NCBI GenBank assembly: GCA_051657745.1
Contig: JBOFLG010000119.1
Coordinates: forward strand, 1 to 25,196
Reading direction: 5' to 3'
Length of the DNA stretch: 25,196 nt
Origin: JBOFLG01 sp051657745
GTDB lineage: Bacteria; Actinomycetota; Actinomycetes; Actinomycetales; Dermatophilaceae
A model generated the notes under the pieces. That model was not told the origin of the DNA. It was given only the letters and a program-made list of their open reading frames with translations, and searched no databases. Of the stretch, positions 8,790 to 15,116 are shown in pieces. Every line of letters begins with the position of its first letter. The first letter of the stretch is position 1. Position numbers and translations under genes: made by a program.

Positions 8790-9689
8790 GTGGCGGATCG
8801 GTACGGACCAGACGTTCTCGGCGCCGGTCGGCGCGCTCCAGCCGGACCACGATCGACCGCGTACCCGGCCGAGCCCGGCACCGTGGTCGAGGAGGTCGAG
8901 ACCGGCTGGTGCGGCGCCGTCGTTCGCGTCGAGAAGGCCGGCGGGGTGCAGGTGGTGCACCTGGAAGACCGGCACGGCCGGACCCGCGGCTTCCCACTCG
9001 GGCCCGGGTTTCTCATCGACGGGCAGCCGGTGACCCTCACCAGGCCCCAGGTGGCCGATGCCGCCCGACTCGCCGCCGCGCGGGCGGCATCCGCTCGCAC
9101 CGCCAGCGGGTCGGTGGCGGCGCCCAGCCAGCGGGCGAGCGTGGCCCGCGGGTCGCGGATCTTCGTCGAAGGGCGCCACGACGCCGAACTGGTCGAGAAG
9201 GTCTGGGGCGCCGACCTGCGCATCGAGGGCGTCGTGGTCGAGATGCTCGACGGCGTCGACGACCTCGGCGCGGCAGTCCGGGCGTTCGCCCCCGGCCCGG
9301 GCCGACGGATGGGAGTGCTCGTCGACCACCTGCTACCCGGCACCAAGGAGTGGCGTGCGGTCGAGGAGGCGCGCAGCATCCGGCAGTTCGCGTCGCACCT
9401 GCTCGTGGTCGGGCACCCGTATGTCGACGTGTGGCAGTCGGTGAAGCCGGAGCGGCTGGGGATGACGACCTGGCCGGTGGTGCCGAAGGGCACCTCGTGG
9501 AAGGTCGGCATCGCGGCCCACCTCGGCTGGCCGCACGCCAGCCAGGCGGACCTCGCGCGGGCCTGGCGGCGGGTGCTCGGCGCGGTGTCGTCGTGGACCG
9601 ACCTCGAGCCCGAGCTGCTCGGCCGGGTCGAGGAACTGGTCGACTTCGTCACCGCTGCAGAGTCCGGGTCGGCCCTGACCCGACCCTGA
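8790..9689 (+). CDS. DUF3097 family protein, possible Toprim-like fold
   Basis: Conserved actinobacterial protein of unknown function. With a GTG at 8790 the product is 299 residues beginning MADRYGPDVLG, the usual family N-terminus; the frame is open far upstream but only as the hrcA shadow. An N-terminal beta-rich part (TVVEEVETGWCGAVVRVEKAGGVQVVHLEDRHGR) is followed by RIFVEGRHDAELVEKVWG (124-140), VVVEMLDGVDDL and GVLVDHLLPGTKEW (175-188). The Glu in VEGRHDAE and the later Asp in LVDH are arranged like the metal-binding residues of Toprim domains (as in RNase M5); that link is inference. It is divergent from hrcA, and CIRCE lies about 60 bases upstream. It sits next to hrcA in this gene order. 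Confidence 0.85.
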   Translation: MADRYGPDVLGAGRRAPAGPRSTAYPAEPGTVVEEVETGWCGAVVRVEKAGGVQVVHLEDRHGRTRGFPLGPGFLIDGQPVTLTRPQVADAARLAAARAASARTASGSVAAPSQRASVARGSRIFVEGRHDAELVEKVWGADLRIEGVVVEMLDGVDDLGAAVRAFAPGPGRRMGVLVDHLLPGTKEWRAVEEARSIRQFASHLLVVGHPYVDVWQSVKPERLGMTTWPVVPKGTSWKVGIAAHLGWPHASQADLARAWRRVLGAVSSWTDLEPELLGRVEELVDFVTAAESGSALTRP

Positions 9690-9777
9690 CCCGGCCCCCG
9701 AGCGCACCCGCGGGGGCGAGACATCGCACCGCAGCGGGGTGTTGGATGGGTGACGACGACCCCTCAGGAGGAGATCG

Positions 9778-10479
9778 ATGAGCGACACCACCCCCGGGAC
9801 CGACCCGGTGAGCAGCGACCCCACGGCCCCACCACCACCGCCTGCCGACCCAGTTGCGCCATCGGCGGACCACCCCGCGCCGGAGTCATCGTTGCCCGCT
9901 GCGGCGCCGGAGCACGACTCGGCTCCGGCCGCAGACGCGGTGGCCCCGTACCCGCTGCCGGACGGGTCGTCGGCACCAGCACCGCCCTACCTACAACCCG
10001 CACCGGCGTACCCACCGCCCGCGCAGGCATACCCACCACCGGCACCGGCGTACCCACCACCCGCGCAGGCATACCCACCACCCGCGCCGGCGTACCCACC
10101 ACCGGCACAGGCGTACCCGGCGACCGCAGCGCCGCTGGACCCGACCCAGGAGCGGCAGTGGGGAATGCTCGCCCACATCATCGGCGGGGTGGGCTTCGCC
10201 ACGACCGCCGTCGGCGGCTTCATCGGCACCCTGGTGGTGTACCTCATCTACAAAGACCGTGGGCCGTTCGTGCGAGCACACGCGGCGAACTCGCTGAACG
10301 TGCAGATCACCACGTTCATCGGGTTGGTGGTCGGCGTCATCACCGCGTTCTTCATCATCGGCTTCTTCATCCTGCTCGCGGTGGCCGTCTGGACCGTGGT
10401 CGTGCACATCATCGGCGCCATCAAGGCCAATAACGGCGAGTGGTACGACCCGCCGCTGGCCATCACCTTCGTCAGGTAG
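9778..10479 (+). CDS. DUF4870/Tic20-like membrane protein with proline-rich repeat N-terminus
   Basis: Small membrane protein of unknown function. The 233-residue product has a long disordered Pro/Ala-rich N-terminal half. Residues 77-111 are five heptads alternating AYPPPAQ and AYPPPAP, preceded by a degenerate unit (PYLQPAP) and followed by another (AYPATAA). The C-terminal half holds the DUF4870 domain: QERQWGMLAHIIG, a hydrophobic segment (about 131-157), YLIYKDRGPFVRAHAANSLNVQI, a second hydrophobic region (about 178-212) and the tail NNGEWYDPPLAITFVR. An ideal AGGAGG ribosome site lies six bases before the ATG, contrasting with the leaderless-looking neighbours. The repetitive half is probably cytoplasmic and flexible. 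Confidence 0.88.
   Translation: MSDTTPGTDPVSSDPTAPPPPPADPVAPSADHPAPESSLPAAAPEHDSAPAADAVAPYPLPDGSSAPAPPYLQPAPAYPPPAQAYPPPAPAYPPPAQAYPPPAPAYPPPAQAYPATAAPLDPTQERQWGMLAHIIGGVGFATTAVGGFIGTLVVYLIYKDRGPFVRAHAANSLNVQITTFIGLVVGVITAFFIIGFFILLAVAVWTVVVHIIGAIKANNGEWYDPPLAITFVR
10006..10110 (+). repeat. Five 21-bp tandem units encoding AYPPPA(Q/P)
   Basis: Five in-frame 21-base units alternate between AYPPPAQ and AYPPPAP, so the higher-order period is 42 bases. Synonymous differences between units show that they are not very recent copies. Confidence 0.9.
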
Positions 10480-10509
10480 CCCGATCCTGCCTGGTGCGCC
10501 GGCTGCTGG

Positions 10510-11736
10510 TCACGAACCGAGCAGCCGGTGCACCACGGAATCGGCGAGCAGCCGGCCGCGCAGGGTGAGCACCACGCGCCGGTCGCGCACGGCATCCACC
10601 CCCTCGGCCAGCCCCTCGGCGACCAGGCCGGCCACGGCGGCACGCCCGGCGGGGTCGAGCACATCCAGCGGAAGGCCGTCCCGCAGCCGCACCCCCAGCA
10701 GCACCTGCTCGTCGCGCCGCTGGTCGGCGGTAAGCAGCTCGCGACCGGCCGCCGGTGAGGTGCCCGCCGCCAGCCGGGCGGCGTACGGCCGCGGGTGGGT
10801 GACGTTCCACCAACGGATGCCGCCGACGTGGCTGTGCGCGCCCGGGCCTACGCCCCACCAGGCGTCGCCGCGCCAGTAGCCCTCGTTGTGGTGGCAGCGT
10901 GCGTCATCCGAGCGCGACCAGCTGGCCACCTCGTACCAGCGGTACCCGGCAGCGCTGAGCACCTGCTCGGCGAGCTCGTACTTGTCGGCAGCATCGTCGG
11001 GGTCGGGTTCGGGCAACTCACCGCGGCGTACCTGCGCCGCCATCCGGGTGCCTGGCTCGATCACGAGTGCGTACGCCGAGACGTGGTCAGGCTCGAGCGC
11101 CACCGCGGCGTCCAGGCTGGCGCGCCAGTCGACGAGCGACTCCCCCGGCGCTCCGTAGATGAGGTCGACGCTGGTGGCCAGTCCGGATGCCCGAGCCGCC
11201 GCGGCCGCTGCCGCCACATTCGCCGGGTCGTGGGTGCGGTCCAGAACGCGCAGGACGTGCGGCACCGCCGACTGCATCCCGATGCTGACCCGAGTGACAC
11301 CGCCCGCGGCCAACTCCTCGAGGCCCGGGGCGGTCACCGAGTCCGGGTTCGCCTCGGTGGTGACCTCAGCGCCGGCGGCCAGCCCGAATCGTTCGCGGAT
11401 GCCGTGCAGCACCCGCACCAGGTCGGCCGCGGGGAGCACCGTCGGCGTGCCACCGCCGAGGAACACCGTGGCGGCCGGACCGGCGCGCTCGCCGAGCACC
11501 GTTGCCGCGAGGTCGAGTTCGCGCAGCGCGGTGTCGGCGAAGTCGGTGGTCGCGGCGCCCGGCCCGAGCTCGGGGAGGGTGTAGGTGTTGTAGTCGCAGT
11601 AGCCGCAGTGCACCGCGCAGTACGGCACGTGCACGTAGACACCGAACCGAGTGCCCGGGTCGTCGAGCGAGGCCAGCGCGTGCTCGGGTAGTTCGCCGCT
11701 CGCGGGCGCGGGCTCGCCGTCAGGAAGTCGGGGCAC
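10510..11736 (-). CDS. hemW: Heme chaperone HemW (radical SAM, HemN-like)
   Basis: Radical-SAM protein that binds heme and delivers it to target proteins; older annotation calls it an oxygen-independent coproporphyrinogen III oxidase. The 408-residue product has VYVHVPYC then CAVHCGYC (40-47), giving the CX3CX2C 4Fe-4S triad (C40, C44, C47). It also has FLGGGTPTVL (SAM binding), TTEANPDSV, RVSIGMQS, and the HemW-type CHHNEGYWRG segment, with a C-terminal HemN domain. It starts with GTG at 11736 with no clear ribosome site. In many actinobacteria it lies close to lepA; here about 10 kb separates them. The 20 residues before LASLDDPG are low-complexity, so a later start is possible. Confidence 0.94.
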   Translation of the reverse strand: MPRLPDGEPAPASGELPEHALASLDDPGTRFGVYVHVPYCAVHCGYCDYNTYTLPELGPGAATTDFADTALRELDLAATVLGERAGPAATVFLGGGTPTVLPAADLVRVLHGIRERFGLAAGAEVTTEANPDSVTAPGLEELAAGGVTRVSIGMQSAVPHVLRVLDRTHDPANVAAAAAAARASGLATSVDLIYGAPGESLVDWRASLDAAVALEPDHVSAYALVIEPGTRMAAQVRRGELPEPDPDDAADKYELAEQVLSAAGYRWYEVASWSRSDDARCHHNEGYWRGDAWWGVGPGAHSHVGGIRWWNVTHPRPYAARLAAGTSPAAGRELLTADQRRDEQVLLGVRLRDGLPLDVLDPAGRAAVAGLVAEGLAEGVDAVRDRRVVLTLRGRLLADSVVHRLLGS

Positions 11737-11925
11737 GACCCAATCGTTTCACTCGCGGCGGTGAGCACGACCGGTGACCGGCCCAACTTTCCCGCCCGCA
11801 CCCGAAACCTTCAACTACACCTGGCTTCCGTTGTGTGTCGAACATGAAGCTGCGGGTGTCTAGCTGGCCAGCGGCCCGGCCTGCCGGCGAACGGGCACCA
11901 GGCGCGCCCGGTGAACAGCAGGGTC

Positions 11926-11980
11926 GCAGGCGTCCTCAGCGAACCGGCCGGTAGCAGGCGTCCTCAGCGAACCGGCCGGT
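11926..11980. repeat. 27-bp direct repeat (28-bp period) across the DUF4442 stop
   Basis: Two identical 27-base copies, 11926-11952 and 11954-11980, separated by one base. The second contains the last codons and stop of the leftward DUF4442 gene; the first lies just downstream, so the 3' end of the gene is tandemly duplicated. The rest of the 227-base gap to hemW shows no gene I can support. Confidence 0.95.
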
Positions 11981-12434
11981 CGCTGACGTAGATGGTGATG
12001 GTGCCGTCCACAACCACCGTGCCGTCAGCGCGTACGGCCCGCACCCGCACCGGGACGTCGCCGGCGCCGTCAACCTCCCAGTCGGGCTCGTCGGTATCGG
12101 CGGTGCAGGTGAGATCGGTGGTCGACTTCGCGAGGTAGGCGACCGTCATCCCCTTCGGGATCCACCGCTGATGCGGCGGCGTGGTGGCCTCGGCGAGCAG
12201 ACCCATCGCGGCCTCGAGCCCGTTGCACACCGCGATGGCGTGCACGGTGCCGAGGTGGTTCTGCACCGCCTTCCGGGTGCGGATGACGAGCGCGGCGTGG
12301 TGCGGGCGCACCTCACGGACCTGAGGGCGCACCGTGCGGAAATACGGTGCCTTCCTGGCGTACGCGACAGAGAACATCCACCTGCCGAACGGTTTCGCAG
12401 TCATCGAGCGGTACCGGGCGTAGGTGTCGGACAC
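11964..12434 (-). CDS. DUF4442 hotdog-fold protein (thioesterase-like)
   Basis: Member of the DUF4442 branch of the hotdog superfamily, related to acyl-CoA thioesterases; the true substrate is unknown. The product is 156 residues from a GTG at 12434 (MSDTYARYRSM...). Typical segments are FGRWMFSVAYARKAPYFRTV, VREVRPHHAALVIRTRKAVQNHLGTVHAIAVCNGLEAAMGLL (the hotdog helix with N-H-x-G-T-x-H-A), PKGMTVAYLAKSTTDLTC and the terminal strand VVVDGTITIYVSDRPVR. A TAGCAT hexamer seven bases before the GTG supports this start; the frame is open upstream only as the Nudix shadow. It diverges from the Nudix gene across 75 bases. Its 3' end lies in a tandem duplication. Confidence 0.85.
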   Translation of the reverse strand: MSDTYARYRSMTAKPFGRWMFSVAYARKAPYFRTVRPQVREVRPHHAALVIRTRKAVQNHLGTVHAIAVCNGLEAAMGLLAEATTPPHQRWIPKGMTVAYLAKSTTDLTCTADTDEPDWEVDGAGDVPVRVRAVRADGTVVVDGTITIYVSDRPVR

Positions 12435-12441
12435 GGCCGCG

Positions 12442-12447
12442 ATGCTA
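12442..12447 (-). promoter_or_regulatory. Candidate -10 element of the DUF4442 gene
   Basis: TAGCAT on the leftward strand with seven bases to the GTG at 12434. The spacing implies a leaderless mRNA. It diverges from the Nudix promoter about 50 bases away. Confidence 0.4.
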
Positions 12448-12497
12448 GCCGGGCCAGCCCCGGTCCGGGGCGCAGCGCGGCGATCCCGGCACCCGGT

Positions 12498-12503
12498 TAG
12501 CGT
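12498..12503 (+). promoter_or_regulatory. Candidate -10 element of the Nudix gene
   Basis: TAGCGT with six bases to the ATG at 12510. It supports the long start of the Nudix gene and a leaderless mRNA. Confidence 0.4.
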
Positions 12504-12509
12504 GGGCCC

Positions 12510-13169
12510 ATGCCGACTCCGCTGTCGCCGCCGCCGCGTCCCGGGCAGCCGGGGTTCGACCGAGCCGAACGCCACCAGCCACCCCGGTCTGCGACGGTCT
12601 CCTCGAGGCCACTTCCCGGGCGGCCGGGGTTCGTGCGCCCTGAACCCGGCGACCGGCCCCGGATGCCGCGCCGCGCGGTCCGCGTCCTGGTGCTCGACGA
12701 CCGCGACCGGGTGCTGCTTTTCCTCGACTCCGACCACGGGCTCACCCCGCCCGCGCACTTCTGGGACACCCCGGGCGGTGGCGTCGACCCCGGCGAGTCC
12801 GACCTGGACGCGGTGCGCCGCGAGCTCGCCGAGGAGACCGGGCGGCACGTGCGAGCCGCCGAGGTGGCCGGGCCCCTGCTCCACCGGACCGTCGTGCACG
12901 GCTACAGCGACAAGGTTGTCGACCAGACGGAGGTCTTCTTCGCGGTCCGGGGCCCGACCTTCGAGGTGGATGCCGCCGGCTACACCGAGGAGGAGCGGCT
13001 GTGCATCGTGCAGACCCGCTGGTGGACCCGCGAAGAGCTCTCCGCGACAACCGAACCCGTGTGGCCGGCCGACATCCCGTGGCTCCTCGACCTGCTCGCG
13101 GAGCCGGGGCGCTGGCAGCACGGGCCGGTCGCCGGGAGCCCGGTCGAAGAGTCCACGGTGCCCGCCTGA
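12510..13169 (+). CDS. Nudix hydrolase with low-complexity N-terminal extension
   Basis: Hydrolase of nucleoside diphosphates linked to another moiety; the substrate is not predictable. The 219-residue product has a Nudix box at 90-111 (GX5EX7RELAEETG, with G90, E96, R104, E105, E108, E109) following FWDTPGGG. The hydrophobic residue normally after the final Gly is Arg112. The first 52 residues are Pro/Arg-rich with a repeated PG(Q/R)PGF; the Nudix fold begins near MPRRAVRVLVLDD (52-64), where an alternative ATG exists at 12663. I kept ATG 12510 because a TAGCGT hexamer lies six bases before it. The last 15 residues (PVAGSPVEESTVPA) come from a duplicated DNA segment and may not belong to the ancestral protein. 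Confidence 0.88.
   Translation: MPTPLSPPPRPGQPGFDRAERHQPPRSATVSSRPLPGRPGFVRPEPGDRPRMPRRAVRVLVLDDRDRVLLFLDSDHGLTPPAHFWDTPGGGVDPGESDLDAVRRELAEETGRHVRAAEVAGPLLHRTVVHGYSDKVVDQTEVFFAVRGPTFEVDAAGYTEEERLCIVQTRWWTREELSATTEPVWPADIPWLLDLLAEPGRWQHGPVAGSPVEESTVPA
12541..12633 (+). repeat. 18-bp imperfect direct repeat in the Nudix N-terminal extension
   Basis: Copies at 12541-12558 and 12616-12633 differ at one of 18 bases and encode PGQPGF and PGRPGF. They lie 75 bases apart, an in-frame distance. Confidence 0.6.
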
Positions 13170-13216
13170 ACCCGGTCGCCGGGAGCCCGGTCGAAGAGTC
13201 CACGATGCCCGCCTGA
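13125..13216 (+). repeat. 45-bp direct repeat (47-bp period) across the Nudix stop
   Basis: Copies at 13125-13169 and 13172-13216 differ by a single base (acggtg against acgatg). The first copy encodes the Nudix C-terminus and its TGA; the second follows after two bases, in another frame, and would encode the same peptide with V to M. Just downstream are short gcctga-type echoes up to about 13250. Confidence 0.95.
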
Positions 13217-13255
13217 GCCCGGCCTGCTGAGCCTGACCCGGTAAGCCTGAACCGG

Positions 13256-13277
13256 TACCCCCGCAAACTGGGGGGGT
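13256..13277. promoter_or_regulatory. Candidate CsoR-type copper operator (C-tract/G-tract dyad)
   Basis: TACCCCC and GGGGGGGT flank a seven-base AT-richer centre. CsoR operators are pseudo-palindromes with a C-tract facing a G-tract around a short centre. The site is about 100 bases upstream of the BTAD regulator that opens the copper cassette. It could instead be a weak terminator hairpin for the Nudix gene, but no T-tract follows. Confidence 0.35.
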
Positions 13278-13377
13278 GGGTCCCCGTCGTCTGCGACTGT
13301 CCAGGATCGCCCAGGCCGGGCAGGGTGGGCGCCGGCGCCCGCTCACCAGGAGCGGTGGCCTGAGCCGTAGGGGTCTC

Positions 13378-14277
13378 ATGATGGACATGATCAGGATCTT
13401 CGGGGCGACCACCGTCGTCGTGGACGGTCGCGAAGTGAGCGGGCCTGAGCTCGGCGGGGCCAAACCCCGGCAGGTGCTCGAACTGCTCGCACTCGCGGAC
13501 GGCGCACCAGTCAGCAAGGACCGGCTTGTCGAACTGCTCTGGGATGCCGACCCGCCGGCCAGCGCCGTGGCGACACTCGAGAGTTACGTCTGTGTCGCAC
13601 GCCGCGCCATCCGAGCCGGCGACGGGCGGGCCTCGGTGATCCAGACCACCACCGCGGGCTACCGCCTCGACACCTCTCGCATCTCGGTCGATCTCGCGGA
13701 GTGCCAGGCACTGCTCGCCCGCGCAGCATCGGCAACCCCCGCGGAGCGGGTGCGCTGCATCCGAGCCGTCCTGGACACCGCGACCCAGCCACTCCTGGCG
13801 ACCCAGAACCGGACCGCCTGGGCGGACCACGAGCGGGACGCGTTCGCGCACCGGCTGTCCACGGCCTGCGCGGGTGCCGCCGCCGCGGCCCTCGCGGCCG
13901 ACGACATCGAGGCGGCTCTCGAGCTCGCCGAGCACGCGATCGCCCTGGACCCGTTCGACGAGAGTGCCGTGCGGGTGCGGATGTCCGGGCTGGTCGCCGC
14001 GGGCCGCCGATCCGAGTCGGTGCGCTGCTATGTCGACCTGCGTCGCCGGCTGGTCGCCGAGCTCGGTGTGGAGCCGAGCGTCGCCACGCGCGACCTGTAC
14101 GTCCGGCTGCTCGCCGACCTCCCGGGGGATCGGTGGGCGCAGTGCCCCTCTCCGAGTGAGCTGACCGGCCTGGTCGACCTCCTCAAGGACACGCTCACCC
14201 GGGTCCCCGGCCTGGACCAAGCGCCAGTCGAGCGAGCCCTGTCCCGGGTCACGTCCCAGGCGCTCAGCCTGCTCTGA
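13378..14277 (+). CDS. BTAD-domain (SARP-type) transcriptional regulator
   Basis: DNA-binding regulator of the SARP/AfsR N-terminal type. The 299-residue product has an OmpR-like winged helix (about 1-100: MIRIFGATTVVVDGREV, then KPRQVLELLALADGAPVSKDRLVELLW, then TTTAGYRLD), followed by a bacterial transcriptional activation domain (about 105-255) with HALDPFDE-like helices and VRCYVDLRRRLVAELGVEPSVATRDLYVRLL. There is no NB-ARC ATPase or TPR tail, so it is a small SARP. Three in-frame ATGs lie together (13378, 13381, 13387); AGGGG at 13369-13373 fits the second or third best. It opens the rightward cassette, is followed by a strong terminator, and may control the genes behind it. No antibiotic-pathway gene, the classical SARP target, is in the window. 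Confidence 0.88.
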   Translation: MMDMIRIFGATTVVVDGREVSGPELGGAKPRQVLELLALADGAPVSKDRLVELLWDADPPASAVATLESYVCVARRAIRAGDGRASVIQTTTAGYRLDTSRISVDLAECQALLARAASATPAERVRCIRAVLDTATQPLLATQNRTAWADHERDAFAHRLSTACAGAAAAALAADDIEAALELAEHAIALDPFDESAVRVRMSGLVAAGRRSESVRCYVDLRRRLVAELGVEPSVATRDLYVRLLADLPGDRWAQCPSPSELTGLVDLLKDTLTRVPGLDQAPVERALSRVTSQALSLL

Positions 14278-14286
14278 TCGGCCTCA

Positions 14287-14314
14287 CCGGCGGCCTCGTG
14301 GACGAGGCCGCCGG
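14287..14314 (+). terminator. Strong hairpin terminator after the BTAD regulator
   Basis: Perfect 12-base arms (CCGGCGGCCTCG and its complement) around a TGGA tetraloop, starting ten bases after the stop. No T-tract follows. It separates the BTAD gene from the two-component genes. Confidence 0.8.
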
Positions 14315-14399
14315 GCCCTCGGCGGCGGGTTCACCCCACCCGATCCGCTCACCCGATAGGCCGACCGGGCTGGATTCGGCGAATCGCCGGACACGCCGC

Positions 14400-14426
14400 C
14401 ACTCGGAGTTTCACACTGTGCGAGTG
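14400..14426. promoter_or_regulatory. Inverted repeat upstream of the NarL-type regulator
   Basis: CACTCG at 14400-14405 and CGAGTG at 14421-14426 form a perfect dyad with a 15-base centre, 45 bases before the response regulator ATG. It could be an operator for that regulator or for the BTAD protein; short arms make chance possible. Confidence 0.25.
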
Positions 14427-14471
14427 AGCGGCAGGGCGCCCACGCCTGGGCAGACAAAGGGGCACGGACCG

Positions 14472-15116
14472 ATGAAGCGCCGCGTCCTCGTGGTGGACGA
14501 CCACCGCACGTTTACCGACCTGCTCGGGCGGGCCATTGCCGCCGAACCCGACCTGGATTGGGTCGGTGCGGCGCACACCGTGGACGAAGCGGTGACCAGG
14601 AGCGCAGCCGTGGCTCCGGATGCAGTGGTGATGGACGTGCAGATCGGCGCGGGTGACGGCCTGGAGGCGACTGCGGCACTGTTGGACCTCCAGCCGAGGC
14701 TTCGCGTCGTGGTGCTCACCGCCTACGCGACGGCCTCACTCATGCAGCGCGCGATGGACGTCGGGGCCTGTGCCCTGCTCCCGAAGGACGGCACCCTGGA
14801 GGACCTGCTCGCGGCACTGCGGGACACCGACGGCGACGGGTTCCGGGTGCATCCCTCGCTGCTGCGTCGGCTGCTCGAACTCCAGGCCCAGGCCCAGGCC
14901 ACGAGCCAGCCGGTTCGGCTCACCGCGCGCGAGGACGAAGTACTGCACCTGCTCGCCGACGGCCTCGCGCCAGCCACCATTGCGCGCCGGCTCGGGATCT
15001 CGCGGCACACCTCGCGCGGGTACGTCGCCGCGCTGCTCGCCAAGTTGGATGCGCACTCCCAACTCGAGGCGGTCGCGGTCGCGAGGCGCACCGGAATGCT
15101 CCGTGGCCACGTCTGA
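14472..15116 (+). CDS. NarL/LuxR-family response regulator
   Basis: Two-component response regulator. The 214-residue product has a receiver domain with acidic pair D9/D10, phospho-acceptor D55 (VVMDVQI), T83 and K105 (LLPKDG), and a C-terminal LuxR-type helix-turn-helix (about 145-205): LTAREDEVLHLLADGLAPATIARRLGIS followed by HTSRGYVAALLAKLDAHSQLEAVAVARR. ATG 14472 is preceded by AAAGGGG; an open frame from 14298 is unsupported and would start inside the terminator. The stop lies 14 bases beyond the proposed start of the adjacent kinase, so the pair is coupled and is the obvious cognate system. Confidence 0.94.
   Translation: MKRRVLVVDDHRTFTDLLGRAIAAEPDLDWVGAAHTVDEAVTRSAAVAPDAVVMDVQIGAGDGLEATAALLDLQPRLRVVVLTAYATASLMQRAMDVGACALLPKDGTLEDLLAALRDTDGDGFRVHPSLLRRLLELQAQAQATSQPVRLTAREDEVLHLLADGLAPATIARRLGISRHTSRGYVAALLAKLDAHSQLEAVAVARRTGMLRGHV

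Noticed and set aside
11846..11956. 36-codon rightward small open reading frame (begins MKLRVSSW) before the DUF4442 repeat
   Set aside because: No ribosome site, arginine/proline-rich composition, and it ends inside the tandem repeat; no support as a gene.
11964..13517. 517-codon leftward frame as one large gene
   Set aside because: Only the last 156 residues match DUF4442; the upstream part is the antisense of the Nudix gene and the repeats, and a TAGCAT hexamer marks the start at 12434.
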